This document shows, piece after piece, positions 43,018 to 55,057 of a stretch of 64,000 nt of DNA. The stretch comes from Hymenopellis radicata. Taxonomy: Eukaryota > Basidiomycota > Agaricomycetes > Agaricales > Physalacriaceae. Each line of letters opens with the position of its first letter. Within the stretch, counting starts at the first letter, position 1. The stretch lies in assembly GCA_015501595.1 (NCBI GenBank), contig JADNRX010000048.1, positions 1-64,000 on the forward strand. The letters run 5' to 3'. A program made the position numbers and the translations under genes. The notes under the pieces are model-generated. The model was not told the DNA's origin. It saw nothing but the letters and a program-made list of their open reading frames with translations, and ran no database searches.

Positions 43018-44830
43018 CTAATCTTCGAGCTCAGAGCCATCATCATAAATATCACAAATACCATGTCGTTTACGATACGCGCGAGCAATAACCCAGTCTC
43101 GAGACATAACCACATTCCCTCGTCCTTTGCGCTTCGAGATATACATTGTATCGAAGTCTGGGGTCTGACGTGCACGGTTGGCGTAGGCAGCATCTTCCTG
43201 TTTCCGCTGTTCTCGAAGAGCAGCAGAAATCTTAGTAAACGACTGCCGCTTGCCATTTCCATCAGTGAAGCATGTCCAGAAATCGGCCGTTGTTGAACTG
43301 TTGACATAGGCCAAAAGTACGTACTAGAGTGTAATCAGTGACATGAAGTCTCGAAGGATAATAGAAGACTAACCCGCCATACACTCCACTGACTCTTGTT
43401 CTGCGCCCAGTTTGCTTTGACACGGCCTTTCCCTTTACTATAAACCATTGGCCAAAGCTTAAGGGGAATGACATGCCCTTTGATCCGCAGTGCAGACTCT
43501 GGAGGATTCCAGAACAGTGGGAGATCATCATCCCACATCCGCGCCATCTCCTCGATACTCCGGTTCTTGAAGAGTGGAGCATTGGGAATATCTGAATCCG
43601 TACACTGAAGTAGCGGTCGTCCACCGCCGAGGACCAGCACACGAATGTGCTCTGATTGCGAAGAGGAAACCACTGGCAATTCTGTTGCCGGCAACGACGA
43701 AGATAGCGGCCGTGAAGAGGGTGATGGTGGCGGTGGTGACGAAGATGGCGGCGATTCGAACGAAGATGGCGGGTATTCGAACGAAGATGGCGGTGGTCGG
43801 AACGAAGATGGTGGCAGTTGGAACGAAGACGGCGAGAACGACAATGACGACTGGTTATTGGGATAAACCTCGAACATGTCAGGTAAGTCGTAGCATGCTG
43901 TTTCCGGCAGCATGAACATTCCGCAATCATCAACCTCCATGGCATCAGGATCCCGACCAAATGATGACGGGCGATACGGCGAAACAGCTGTTGGAGGCGG
44001 ATAGCGTTGAGTGCAGAGTTCATGCCGGAGTTCCTTGAGTTCTTGAAGAAGTAAGTCGGTCGACACTGAGTTAACAGTATCTGCCGGCTGTAAGAAACAG
44101 GTTAGCAACTCAAGTAAGATCAGAAAGGAGATAGCTATTACTGTCAGTTGAACGTCCTCGACGCGAGCTGTTGGCAGATGCGAGTGCTGCAACACCGTAA
44201 CCTTAGTCTTCTCGTGTCGAGCCAAGACACGTTCAGCCTACTGAGATGTCAAGATTGTTATGATAGCAATTCAAACTCCAACATACCCAAGCCAGAGGTG
44301 CTTGAATCTCTTCTTGTGAACGTGTATCCTTTGAACGAACAGGTCGGTTGCCCTTCAAAGCCGTGCTCCGATCATCGTCGTCAATACCGAGAACCTCCTT
44401 GCGCCGCTTCTGGATGGGGTTGAGCCGCTTCGTGCCTTCGCGGGGAGCCAAATGCGCGAGTCGAGCACCGGGGGTAAAGCTAAGGGAAAGATCAACATGG
44501 TGCAAAAGAAAAAAGAGTATATTACGCACTGTTCTTTCCATCCATTATTTCCCAGAGCACTGAACTTGGTCAGGACATCCACCAAGTAACCCTTTGGCTT
44601 TCCCGAATATCCCTTGAGCCCAAGGTACTTGCAAATGCGTTCGAGATGCTTGTTCCGGAGGTTTGGACTAAAGACTCGTGAGTTTGGGTAAGAAGATATC
44701 ACCAACAGACATACACGTCGAGGTATTCAACCACATATTGTCCGTCCTTGTCAACGTCTCGACTGCGCGTAGGAAATGGTAATCCAGGTGGTGATTGAGG
44801 AACTGCAGCTTCCGTGCTCGTCACGTCCAT
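43018..44830 (-). CDS. SAP-like domain protein with SSFxPP repeats
   Basis: Begins MDVTSTEAAVPQSPPGLPFP at 44830. After an intron comes a SAP-like helix pair (LRNKHLERICKYLGLKGYSG, KPKGYLVDVLTKFS, about residues 40-75), then a basic linker (LNPIQKRRKEVLGIDDDD) and the exon ARHEKTKVTVLQHSHLPTA. A large exon (44090-43373) follows with TDLLLQELKELRHELC, the tandem SSFRPPP/SSFEYPP/SSFESPP repeat, and LFWNPPESALRIKGHVIPLK. The last exon (DFWTCFTDGNGKRQSFTKIS) ends at 43018. Six exons, no frame breaks. SAP-type motifs bind DNA; here that is inference. It is convergent with the recombinase gene, ending only 53 bp from its stop, and could be a cargo or partner of the same mobile unit. Confidence 0.65.
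43745..43835 (+). repeat. Degenerate tandem repeat (21-nt unit) inside the SAP-like gene
   Basis: The unit containing gaacgaagatggcgg recurs about four times. On the coding (minus) strand it yields repeated SSFxxPP heptads. Confidence 0.7.
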
Positions 44831-45419
44831 GTAAATGTAAGCCGCGAGTTCAACAAGCACGAAAGCTGCAAGGAGCGCGAACGGCCAGAGGTGAGAGAGC
44901 CCCGTAGCAATATTGGAGGCGACGGCATTGTCTTGATTCAGGGTCCTGATATGATCGATTAGCGAAATAAATATTAGCGACTATGGCGCCGCGACGGGGA
45001 AGCGGGAACGCTGAAGTGTAAACATGTAAAACGCGAAAGATGATAAAGCGCATTCAGCAGCAGGGAAATCCCAGCGAGGCGCGCTCTAAACCATCCGGAG
45101 GCGCGACCTGACAGAAAGGAGCGCGCCCTATATCCGGGACAGCGGAGCGATCGAGCGGGGGCAACGACGACGAGCGAGGAGAGATGAAACGCGGCGTGAA
45201 CCGGAGTCTCTGCGGCTGTGCAGTGAGGAAACTGATTTTTCCCAGGGATCGAACGACCCTACTCGGCGATCGCCGCGTGACAGCAACGTCTTTTCTCAGA
45301 GAGAAGTACTCGTGCGTACAACAGAATGGCGTCCTATTAGAATCGAATCGCGATCACGAGATGATGCTTTTAGTTATTGATGTTATTTTTGCAGGATTCC
45401 GGCTTGGCCTCTCACCACC
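44831..45419. other. Divergent intergenic region
   Basis: Between the divergent SAP-like and F-box genes. GC-rich; no supported gene. Probably holds both promoters. Confidence 0.4.
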
Positions 45420-47882
45420 ATGGCAATAACCGACAGACGAAAACGGCGAAGGACAACTGCAGCAGCAACCAGCGATGATAAACCGAGCAAGCAGGCACTA
45501 GTCCCTCGTCGTGGCAGGAAATCCGTGGCTGCCGTAAACCGGTTTGCGGATCTACCATTTGATGTGCTTCTCGAGGTTCGCGTTCCTCTTTCGGATCGAC
45601 GTTTTTCTCTGAAAACGTTCTAGATATTCTCGCATGCGCTCCCCTTGGATATACTACACGTCTCCTGGGTCTGCCACTCGCTCCGAGGCGTGGTCATGAC
45701 TAAGTCGTCGCGCGGAACGTGGAAGGCTGCTCGGCGAAATGCTGACAACATGCCTGAACCTTTTCCAGGGATGTCAGAGCCTGGATGGGCCCACTTTGTC
45801 TTCATCAAGATATGTAACGTTCGCGCCTTTTCTCGATTCTTATTTCGGCGGACATCTCACAACAAATTAGTTTTGTTGGAAGAAGAAGGTTGCTAAACCT
45901 GACTTTCATCTGCGCTGCCGTATATGCCCCGCATGCTCAGAGCATCAGTAAGTTTAATCGAATTAGCTATCCGTCCTGCTCTCATGTTTGACCAGTCTCA
46001 TTGCGCGAAATGACCTCAAAAATTCCATGCCTGTCCACGATAGAACACAGGTTGATGTCATATTTCTTCTGCTGGACGCCCACGATACCGGTACATTGCT
46101 TTTCTCGCTCGATAAATTTAACTTACCTCTTCGTTAGTCTACCAGCGGTGCAAATTAAAGGATACATATGCGCTCCTTGGTGATTACGAGGACGTGGAAA
46201 CCGAACTGCGATACCGCACCGGTTCAACAACAAAAGACTTTATTTTAGACAGACTTGAGAGCAAAGTCAGGAATCAAAAGGTTCGCATTTTCGTAATCCT
46301 CATTTTTCTTTGGTCAATCTATTTCTCAGCATGCTGACCTGTGCCTTCATTGGTACAACATTGGTCTTGTCCTCCGCCGGAAAGAAATTGCTATTGCCAA
46401 GACGGATCGTCGAACTGCGTCAGTTCGCTTAGTTTCCTGACGGTTTTCTGGCTAACAGAGTTTTGTAGGATTTACGAGAAACTCTCTGCCCTTGGGTACA
46501 AGGATGACCTCGACATTATGGGTATCAACACCCCCATAGGCTACCGTCGAGGAATGCGTCACGAATTTGAGGATCATCCTCTTGTTAAACAGAACCGACC
46601 TTTGACAGACAGAGGTATGGGTCTTCTTTCGGGGGCCTAGGTCATGCTCATGTCATTGGCAGTTTGGCATAACATACGACATGCTAGTATTAGCCGAGAA
46701 AGTTCGCAATATGTGTCGCACACGGGAGCGAAAACTCATCGAGCTAGAGCGGAAGAAAGTCGCGTTGACTTTCTTTCGCTCCTTCAAACAATCGCTTCTT
46801 ACTACCACACGGCTTTATCCCTCCATCGCTGACTTCCTCCTACTTGCGCCCGTAAAGGCCATCATTGACCGCCCTGGCGACGATTCCGTCTCCGTACCCG
46901 ATTTTGATCCCATTCTCCCCCAGATGGATGCCTTCTACCATACGTGGCGCACTGAAGTCCACGCCCGAGTATTGGCCATCGCTGATCCAGCTCATGCATC
47001 CGAACATACTTCCCCGGAATCCACCCTTGCTCGTCTCCGCTTGGCCACTAACAGTCTATTCTGCGAATACTGCAGCTTCTACCCCGACGTGCCCCGCGAC
47101 TACCGCTACTTCCGTAAAGGGGGCATCACTTTCAAACCCCTCTTCTATCCCGAATACCTGACACATCACTGTGCGTTCAAGGGCTGGAATCACGAGCAGT
47201 ACCATCTTACTGGTGGAGTTGATGATACGACGTGTAGCATCGACGGGAATCTGTATCTTCGGACGTCGCTCACCCCACAGGGGACGTACCTCAAGAAGTC
47301 ATTCATGACGACGTTAGTGGACGGCCTCGTCGTGATGGCAGGTATGGATCCTAGCACGGCTACGGTGGACGATATGGACTCTTGCGGTGTGTTGTTTGAG
47401 TGTGGGGTGTGTCGGGATGCGGCACTGCAAATACAAGCCCGTCATCTTCGCAGTTGGCGCGAAATGGTACGTGGATGTCGTCTCGGCGAGTTGGTACACT
47501 CATCTGGATAGGTTACGCATGGTGTCAAGAAGCACTTCTTCGACTCGGCTGCGTTCCTTGAGGAGTTAACGAAGATGGCGGACGTCCCCGAAGGCTGGGA
47601 GGTCTCTCGGACTGTGTATGAGGACTTGATGTATGAGTGTGTGCATTGTTTGGATCTGTCGACAGAGAAGCTTGGGGGACAGACGCTTGTCCAACTGCGG
47701 GCGCACATACGATCAGTGTACGTTCGTCCTTCGTCATGCAATGTTGATGCTCACATGCTATGTGTAGGCATGAACAAGATCAGCAGGTGGAGGGTGTGGA
47801 TTACCGCCGTCTGTATGGCATGCCAGATACCCCTCGACGCATGACAATGTTTCTGAAGAGATCAGCGGCGCCATCGCTATAG
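45420..47882 (+). CDS. F-box/Cys-cluster protein, copy A
   Basis: Start MAITDRRKRRRTTAAATSDD, then the F-box FADLPFDVLLE (exon 1 ends 45575), IFSHALPLDILHVSWVCHSL (exon 2, 45624-45818) and FCWKKKVAKPDFHLRCRICP with ACSEHQ (exon 3 from 45871). Further short exons follow, each with GT..AG: NSMPVHDRTQVDVIFLLLD, YQRCKLKDTYALLGDYED, HADLCLHWYNIGLVLRRKEI, RIYEKLSALGYKDDLDIMG. A long exon follows from about 46688 (LAEKVRNMCRTRERK..). CxxC pairs recur (FCEYCSFYPD, FECGVCRDA, YECVHCLDL), suggesting zinc binding along the chain. The last exon ends RRMTMFLKRSAAPSL, stop at 47882. About 690 residues. At the long exon's acceptor, either the AG at 46686-46687 is used or there is a one-base shift relative to copies B and C. 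Role as a ubiquitin-ligase adaptor is inferred. Confidence 0.75.
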
Positions 47883-48485
47883 GCTGTTTCGGTCTACTAT
47901 TCTTTACATACACCTGGGACAGTCTTCGGAGCAGCACACCGCACTGCTACATACATTTCTTAATCATTCTTGATTTCTACTTGTCTATATTGGACACTAC
48001 TTTCCGTTTCTCTCGCGGTTCGAGCGAGCAGTACTCTGGCCAAAGAATGTCATACGGAGGCACGCGACACTGTTTTTTTCCAGGTATGACATACTCGTGG
48101 TCTCCGTTTGTACAGTGCTTGCACGGATCAGTATCGACGACAAATTCACACTTTACTTTCAGACTTTTGCACCACCTAGCAGGAGTGCACGTGATCGAAT
48201 CAGCACGAACAGTTGCCGTCGGCATCGCTTGCACTTGACCAGTGAGGATCTTTTCTAGGTATTGGTTTAGACATGTTCATCTTCGTCGAGATTATGACCA
48301 TGAATGAGCATCCAGATATCGTCTGTATGCGCCGCCGCGTATAACCACAACACCGGATTTAGCTGCTTACTATCAAGTTGAACCAGCGGGACAAACCGGT
48401 ATGCTTATTACTCTGCCATAAGATAATGAAGACGAGCACTGAATAGGCTCCAAGGTTTAATTCTTGAGACTTGGAGGACATCAGG
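47883..48485. other. Intergenic
   Basis: Contains a minus-strand 85-codon frame at 47977-48234 with Cys residues (FVVDTDPCKHCTNGDHEYVI) that might be a short zinc-cluster fragment. Not supported as a gene. Confidence 0.3.
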
Positions 48486-49938
48486 ATGTCCACCTCTACA
48501 GAACTCCCACAAGAGATTATCGATGCTATCATTGACGAGGTTGCTGGACATGGGCCGCCGGACATCTACTGGGGAGAATTCGCTTCGAACCTGTACGCGT
48601 GCTGTCTCACAGCCCAACGATTCGTTCCGCGCGTTCGAAAGCATATCTTCCAGAAAATCATCCTTACCCCAGAAAGCGCCTGGGTTGGTGGTTACCCCAC
48701 CCACTTTACGCCTACCGCGAGGCGCTTTCGTGAACACGTAACTCCCTCCTCCGCACGTCTCGTCGAAACTGTCATCCTTTCGGGCCCTGGCAGAAACCTG
48801 TACCATGGCGACGAGACAGACTTGGAAGACTGGGTCGCGAAGGACCGCGCTCTCGTCCGGGTCATCTCATCGTTGTCCGCGTTGAATGCGGTCGAAATAC
48901 GCGGAGTGGATCTCACCTCTGCGTGGACGCACTCTCTACAGGCCATGTTCGCGCAATGCAGTATTAAAACTGTCACGTTCAGCGGTGTTTGGGCGGTTTA
49001 CCGACAATCTCTTCATAGCGTATTTGGTGCCTTCCCCGCGGTGCAAGAAATCTGTGTTAGAAACCCACCACGAAACGTCCATGGTTATTACTGGAGTAAC
49101 TCGCTATTCAACAAAGGCAATAGTCCCTCCGCAACGCTTTATTCTGGGATGAATCGCACATGGCTGAATTGAGGAGCTTAGTTCTTCTTGACGTGCTTGA
49201 TACTGACGTTTTTGGTCTGGCACGGGACTCGGGGCGCATCTGCCTACCCCAAATCAACCATCTGGAGTTTCGGCCGGAGAGCCTAGTACCTGACCATGAT
49301 TCGAAATATGGTCCGGCCAGCGTAGTATCCCGTTTGCTGGCGTCCATGCAATCACTGGAAAGTCTATCTCTTGACATCGATATGGTAACAGAAGATGAAT
49401 TCAATCATAAATGGTAAGCAGTATGTTCTCTGAAGACCATTCACTCATTTACGTTGTGACTGCTAGGCTTCCAACCTCCTTACCTCTGCAAAACTTGCTT
49501 ACTCTTACGATCACAAGTCGAGTGCCAGCTATGCGCTTGCCGCCTTTAGAAGAGTCCTCCATTCTAGCTCCAAGGCATTGGAGCCTCTATGCCCGATCTC
49601 TGGCCATCGTCGACGAGAAATATCGCTTGGAATTCTTGCAGGTTCAAATCATCATCAGTACGGATAATGATGTTATATCCTACACTGCGGCTGCCAACTG
49701 GGAAGACCTCCCAGCCTCATTGCTCGCAATGGAGCGTTTACGCCATGTATCTCTTGTCATCCTTGCTCGAGAAAGGAATGATGAAGTGATGGATAAGGCT
49801 CGACAGGTACACGAGCTCCTTTCGCGAATGTTGAGCACTGGGGGAAATGCGTTTTATGACCTCGCTGGCAGAGTCGAGGTATTGCTGGAGATCGACGATA
49901 TTAGCCAGCGCGTTGAGAGCACGTCGAGGGATGGTTGA
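48486..49938 (+). CDS. F-box/LRR-like protein
   Basis: Start MSTSTELPQEIIDAIIDEVA, a standard agaricomycete F-box variant. LYACCLTAQRFVPRVRKHIF follows, then leucine-rich segments (LSALNAVEIRGVDL, CSIKTVTFSGVW). An intron near 49077-49123 (GTCCAT donor, which is weak) restores frame to LRNALFWDESHMAELRSLVL. Another intron near 49418-49468 leads to LPTSLPLQNLLTLTITSRVP. Stop at 49938. About 450 residues. If the weak donor is not used, the gene has a frameshift at that point. Confidence 0.65.
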
Positions 49939-50057
49939 AAGTGGGGTGGTGAATGTGCGCTTGTTTAGATTGTACAATATCTATATAGTAAGTACTATAT
50001 TTACGCTAAGTATCGATGCCTGTATGACGGCGATGGAACGTCTTAGCAGGATGCAGG

Positions 50058-52850
50058 ACGTGTATCCAATGTATCCAACGTGTATCAACAGGCTTTGTTT
50101 ATGACTGTTGGTCCCGATCGCTCTTGATAGTCGACCACCATCATGGCACGACCGGCCAATAAGCGACGGAAAATCGCGGCGGCCAACAAGGAAAATAAGG
50201 CGCCCCGTGTTTCTCGAGGTGGCTGGAAGACTCTCAACGCGCGCTGCCTTACCGCGGCGAATTTTACTGATCTGCCTTTTGACGTCCTATTGGAGGTGCG
50301 CTATATCTGCTTTTTTCGCGTTTCCTTTGCTCAAGGAAGCCTAGATTGCTGCCTGGCTTATTCCACTCGACCTGCTGTATCTTTGTCGCGTAAATCATGC
50401 GCTACGAAACGTCTTCATGACAAAGGCGTCGCGCGGGGCATGGAAACAGGCCAGGGCAAACGCCCTGCCAGAGCCTTTCGCCGAGATCAGCGAACCTGCG
50501 TGGGCGAATCTGGTCTATGTTCGAGTCTGCAATGTAAATCATCATCCTCGCATTCTTCTTGTCGGCTAATGTCGTGCTCAGTTTTGTTGGAAGAAGAAGG
50601 TCATGGAACCAGACTTCAGGCTTCGGTGCAGAATCTGCGCAAAGTGTTCGGAAACTCAGTCTGTATCTCGATTTTCCGCCCCTGTGTCTTACGCTGATGT
50701 TCGTTCAGCCTCCTTGCTCTGAAGGAATTCTTGGACGTCATGCCCGTCGCCGACCGACCCGACATTGAGATGATTTTTAAACTGATTCCTTCACACCAAT
50801 GGGGTTCGTCGTGTGCTTTTGCAGTTATTTGCCATCTCTGATCTTGCCTCAGTGTATCAAAGGCAGCAAGTTCACGACACCTATGTTCGCCTGACCGATT
50901 ACGAAGACCTGGAGAATGAAATTCGTCAGCTTCCAAATGGATTGACTGACGCGTTCCGCAAGAAAAAGATACGATCCCGGAAAAGAGTGATCCAGGTTTG
51001 TACTTTCCTCCAAGTCGAGTGTTATCTGAACGGGGCTCTATAGCATGCGCAACTGTGCGAAGACTGGCTGGATGAGCGTACGTCTGCCCGAGAGGCAGAA
51101 TTGAAAGCCGCTGGAAAGCAGCGGCGAAAGGCGTCAGTTATTCTAACTAAATGCTGAAACTCGCCTCACGACAGTGTTGTACAGAATCTTTGATCGACTG
51201 TCCTCCACGGGATACGAAAACGAATTAAAGTACATGATCGCCGCGGACACTGAGTTCCGAGGATACTCTTCGTTCAAGTTCACCTATAAGAACTTTCTGA
51301 AACTTCCTCAAGTTAAACAAAACAGTGTCCTCACTGACCGTGGTATGCCAATATCTTTATCGTTTGCCATATGTTCACCGGGGTTCAGTGTGGCGCAATA
51401 TCGAAGCTGGGGTTCTCGAATTCATGGCCGGTGTGCGCACGAAGTACTTGGAGCATGAGCGCACACTCGTGTTACGATCACGAGCAGCGAAGGCCGTCTC
51501 TGTATTTCGCTCCTTCAAGGAAGCCCTTCCCCCGCATACTCTTTTCCCCTACGCCCCCGACTTTCTCGCATGGGACGTCGTGCATGATCTGATTCATCGA
51601 CCAGATCATACTGCTTTGACCGAAGAGGATTTTGTAGAAGTCTGTTCTGAGATGGACAGCTTTGCCGACAACTGGCGTTACTCCGTACACCGCCAGCTTG
51701 CCGAAGCAGTTGGTCTGGATTTCGCTGAATCGCACCCCGACCTTGATACCATGGCAGGTAGCCTCAAATTGGCGGCGACTGGAGTAATCTGCTCTTCCTG
51801 CACACATTTCCCAATCGACTTTTCTCCGTCTGCAGTGGAAGAGTTTAACAGTGCCAGAGAGCCGAGGCTCAAACCGCTGTTCTACCCCGAGGTGCTGACG
51901 CATAGGTGTGCCGTTGGCAGTAGGATGGCTTTTCCCGGTTTCCATCTGGACAGGGAGTTTCTCGGTATAAGGCGCTGGTTTTCGTTCTTCCGGTCACAGT
52001 GGAGGCCGGACCCGTACGTTAAGCACCCTGTCGTGGCTAGGTTGGCGCAAAAAGTCGTTACGATGGCGGGTCTAGACGCGGCGAGCGCGACCGTGAACGA
52101 TATGGACGGGTGTGGGGTTATGTTTGAGTGTACATCGTGTCGAGAGAGCGCACAACGCGTCCTTTTCAGTTGGCGTGAGATCGTGGGTTCCTTTCACTCT
52201 TTATGTTACTCGTGGGCTTATACTGTGATAGATGCAACACGCCATGGTTGAACACATAGTTGGTAGCGCGGACTTTGACCAGCACGTCTCTCCTGTGCAC
52301 ACTAGCGAGCTTCCTGAGGGATGGGATATCACCGAAACGATATACGAGCAGATCTTGTTCGAGTGCTTGCATTGTCGCGATACACCACAAGAAGACGACG
52401 TCAGGGGTATGGAGCACGAGAAAATGATGCAGCATCTCCTGGACAAGTAAGCTCTTCGTAGCCGCCGCGATCTTCACTACGTTCTGACATCGCGTTCTTT
52501 AGACACCAGGTGCAGAACCCACGGGAGAACACGGATTACGAAAGTCTTCTGGGTAGTCCGACCCAGGAGCGTCCGCGCTGCGTTACGATGACGCTGAAGA
52601 AGCGCGCGCAGATCGCAGAGTTAGATGCATAGAAACTTTTCATATGTTACAATGAATAATGACAGTCTTGGAATGGACGGCTATCCCTGGATTGTAGGAT
52701 ACTTGCTACTGCTACTGCTACGGACATGCTTCTGCTTAATACGACAACCTACTCCAATGCTGCTTAGTGACATCGAGATGAATACCTACTTACATGTAAT
52801 ATCGCCTCGTACATACCTATAATACGTGAATTAGCAATACAAACAGATGT
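50058..52850 (+). repeat. Segmental duplication unit, copy B
   Basis: From the shared upstream block (acgtgtatcaacaggctttg) through the whole F-box gene to about 52850. Pairs with 58684-61550 in direct orientation. Confidence 0.8.
50143..52632 (+). CDS. F-box/Cys-cluster protein, copy B
   Basis: Start MARPANKRRKIAAANKENKA, F-box FTDLPFDVLLE, then IPLDLLYLCRVNHALRNVFM and FCWKKKVMEPDFRLRCRICA with KCSETQ. The next exon LLALKEFLD joins in frame to LFAISDLASVYQRQQVHDTY by a GTCATG..TTGCAG intron of 88 nt; a 21-nt intron reading was discarded because it keeps a stop. Further exons are HAQLCEDWLDERTSAREAEL, LYRIFDRLSSTGYENELKYM, and a long exon with WRNIEAGVLEFMAGVRTKYL. CxxC pairs include ICSSCTHFPIDF, FECTSCRES and FECLHCRD. 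The end is ESLLGSPTQERPRCVTMTL, stop at 52632. The gene and about 200 bp of 3' flank are nearly identical to copy C. Confidence 0.8.
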
Positions 52851-53526
52851 TTTATAGTGTACGCAGGAGATGCATATGCAGGTTCCGAGTGAAGCCTTGC
52901 AAGGACCAGAGGGACCCATAAAGTACCACAACCACCGGTCCGATATCCGACCCGGCCCTCAAGCTCTCTGTTTTTAGTATTACGCGATTTTTCGTCCTTT
53001 TTGTCTGCCTCTTCCCACCAATCCAACGTTCACATAAAAAACAATCCACCCTTACTTTGACACCTGCCTGATTTCTGCGTTTATCCACGTCCATCTCTTC
53101 CCATGTTATTCACTCAGCGCCCGACGTATAATATCCCACCGGGCGCAGAGTTGCTAAGATTGGGGACATCGATACTTTTTACTTGTAGGCATTTATTTCG
53201 GCCGCTTCGCGTTTTTTTGTAGATGCGTTGGGACCTTACGAGGTGCCGTACAGTATTTTAGTGTTTGCTTGGGTTTTGGGTAGTATTTTAATGAGAACGG
53301 TGTGGTTGTGTTAAATTTGTGTTGCTCTGAGTGCGCCACCGACGGATCGGCTTCCGATGCTTCTTCAGGGATGGACGGATGCGACGCTGCGCATCTCTCT
53401 TTCCTACCACCACGATGCGCGTCCCTCTCAGCGGCTTGCCCCTCTGCCTGTTGGTGCGGATGACACGACAGCGCGCGACTGGAACGCCGGAGGCATCCGT
53501 GGCGCGCTCTTATCAACGTCGGACAC

Positions 53527-53600
53527 GCGACATCTAGCGCCTTATCGGCCGGTACGCTGCTGCGCGACACCTAGCGCCTTATCGACCGGTGCGCTGCTGC
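53527..53600 (+). repeat. Tandem duplication of a 37-bp unit
   Basis: The unit starting gcgaca[t/c]ctagcgccttatcg is repeated head to tail with three differences. Confidence 0.75.
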
Positions 53601-53749
53601 GCATGCACATTCCCTCCTGCCATATCGTTTGCTCATATGCGCCTCACAGACAGGCGGGTTGTGCGACGGATGACGCGTAGATGGGACTATCTATCCGCTG
53701 TCGCCTGCGTGGGAGCTACCCAATCGACCCCTCTCGCGGTACGCATATA

Positions 53750-53960
53750 TGCGTGTCATTTCCTCTCATTTCCTTATACCCACTCTCTAGAATCCTTTTG
53801 TGGACGCGCTGGTGCTACATAAGCGCCTACGATCTGTCTTCCGTCTGGACGCGCTAGTCGGTTGTTCTGTGTTTGTCTTGTATCACTCTAGACGCCGCAG
53901 GTATCTTAAATCTCTGTTTCGTCGTGTCATCCTTAACGCTTTTCTCATCCAGGATCAGGC
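53750..53960 (+). repeat. Sequence repeated in inverted orientation at 63230-63485
   Basis: Blocks tctagaatccttttgtggac, ggacgcgctagtcggttgtt and tcgtcgtgtcat recur in the same order on the minus strand near 63485-63230, with small gaps. Confidence 0.75.
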
Positions 53961-55057
53961 CGGCGAGTATGCGTTGTCAACATGTGTTTCTAACATGCAA
54001 GGAATGGTATTTCGTGTCTTCCGCCACTTTGCGCATATCTAGGCTTTTGAGCCTATGCTTTGGTACGTTTTCTCAGTCTCATCGGTGGCGTGGCTGATGA
54101 TTAATATTGTCCATGGACAGTCGATGTGACTTCTTCGTCATCGCCGCGTTTCCGTTCTTCGATTACTGGAGTGGACCAAGGTCAGCATTGCCCAAGCCAC
54201 GCAAGAGGTCAAATTTGGTACGTGCGATTACAAGTATTCAATGCTCTCCGCATGACCATACGCATAATAGATAAAAAGCCCAGCTTCTAAGCCAAGGCGG
54301 AGGTCTGCGAGCCATGTCTACCAAATTTACTTCATGGTGGCGCGGTCTGGCTGCCGCGATGCATCACTGGCTCCTATGGAGTTTTATTTTCTGCGGAGTA
54401 AACGTCGGACGTATTTTCTGACACCGGCCTCTAAAGATGCTGCGTTGTCTATGATCCTGGACATTCTGATACGCGCTCCTCGCATCTTGGATGAGGATGA
54501 CCCTTGAGCAGAAGACTATTCATGCATTATCCGATGGCACGGCATGGTATGTGTAGCAAGGAAAATGTTAATCTTGTCTTGCATCCTGATACTTGGCACA
54601 CAGCCCGACGTGACGCCCAGCCGGACATCGCCACCGACGTACCTACCGCAATCGACTATATCTAGACTCGTCTCGCCCAGAGTAACGTTGTGGTAGGGAA
54701 ATGGTAAGCCTATTTTTAGGCGGGGTTCCGAACTGGTTCCGTTGGCTTGGAACTCCTGCGGGGGCGCGTCGCGTACAGGTACGCGGTACTGCGCTGCAGA
54801 TCGTCGCGGTCGTTCGTGCATTGATGATGGATCGTCGTCGTCCATGTATGCTGATTCGCGAGCTCCAGAGGATACTTTAGTTGCGGGGACGCCGGGGATA
54901 CCAAACTTTCCCACGGCGGTAAGACAGATCGCTTTTAGTAACCTGTTTCATCAGCAACGACCACCATAAAACAAAGCGCCCGCGGCGTTTTCTCCCCTTT
55001 GCCCTCATTCTACTCGCCACCTCTTTTCCTTTCTCTTTCTAACGACTCTCGACCGCA

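Larger units (their letters stand above)
52633..55057. other. Gene-poor spacer with repeats
   Basis: Starts with 3' flank shared with copy C (tgtaggatacttgctactgc and the following block). No supported gene. A minus-strand frame at 54516-54914 is open, but without family or context. The last 60 bases before 55058 are pyrimidine-rich leader for the lyase gene. Confidence 0.4.

Noticed and set aside
50756..50841. A 21-nt intron in F-box copy B
   Set aside because: Too short and leaves the frame with a stop; an 88-nt GTCATG..TTGCAG intron gives a continuous protein.
54516..54914. Minus-strand 132-codon ORF
   Set aside because: No family, no start context, no intron signals; overlaps the upstream region of the lyase gene.
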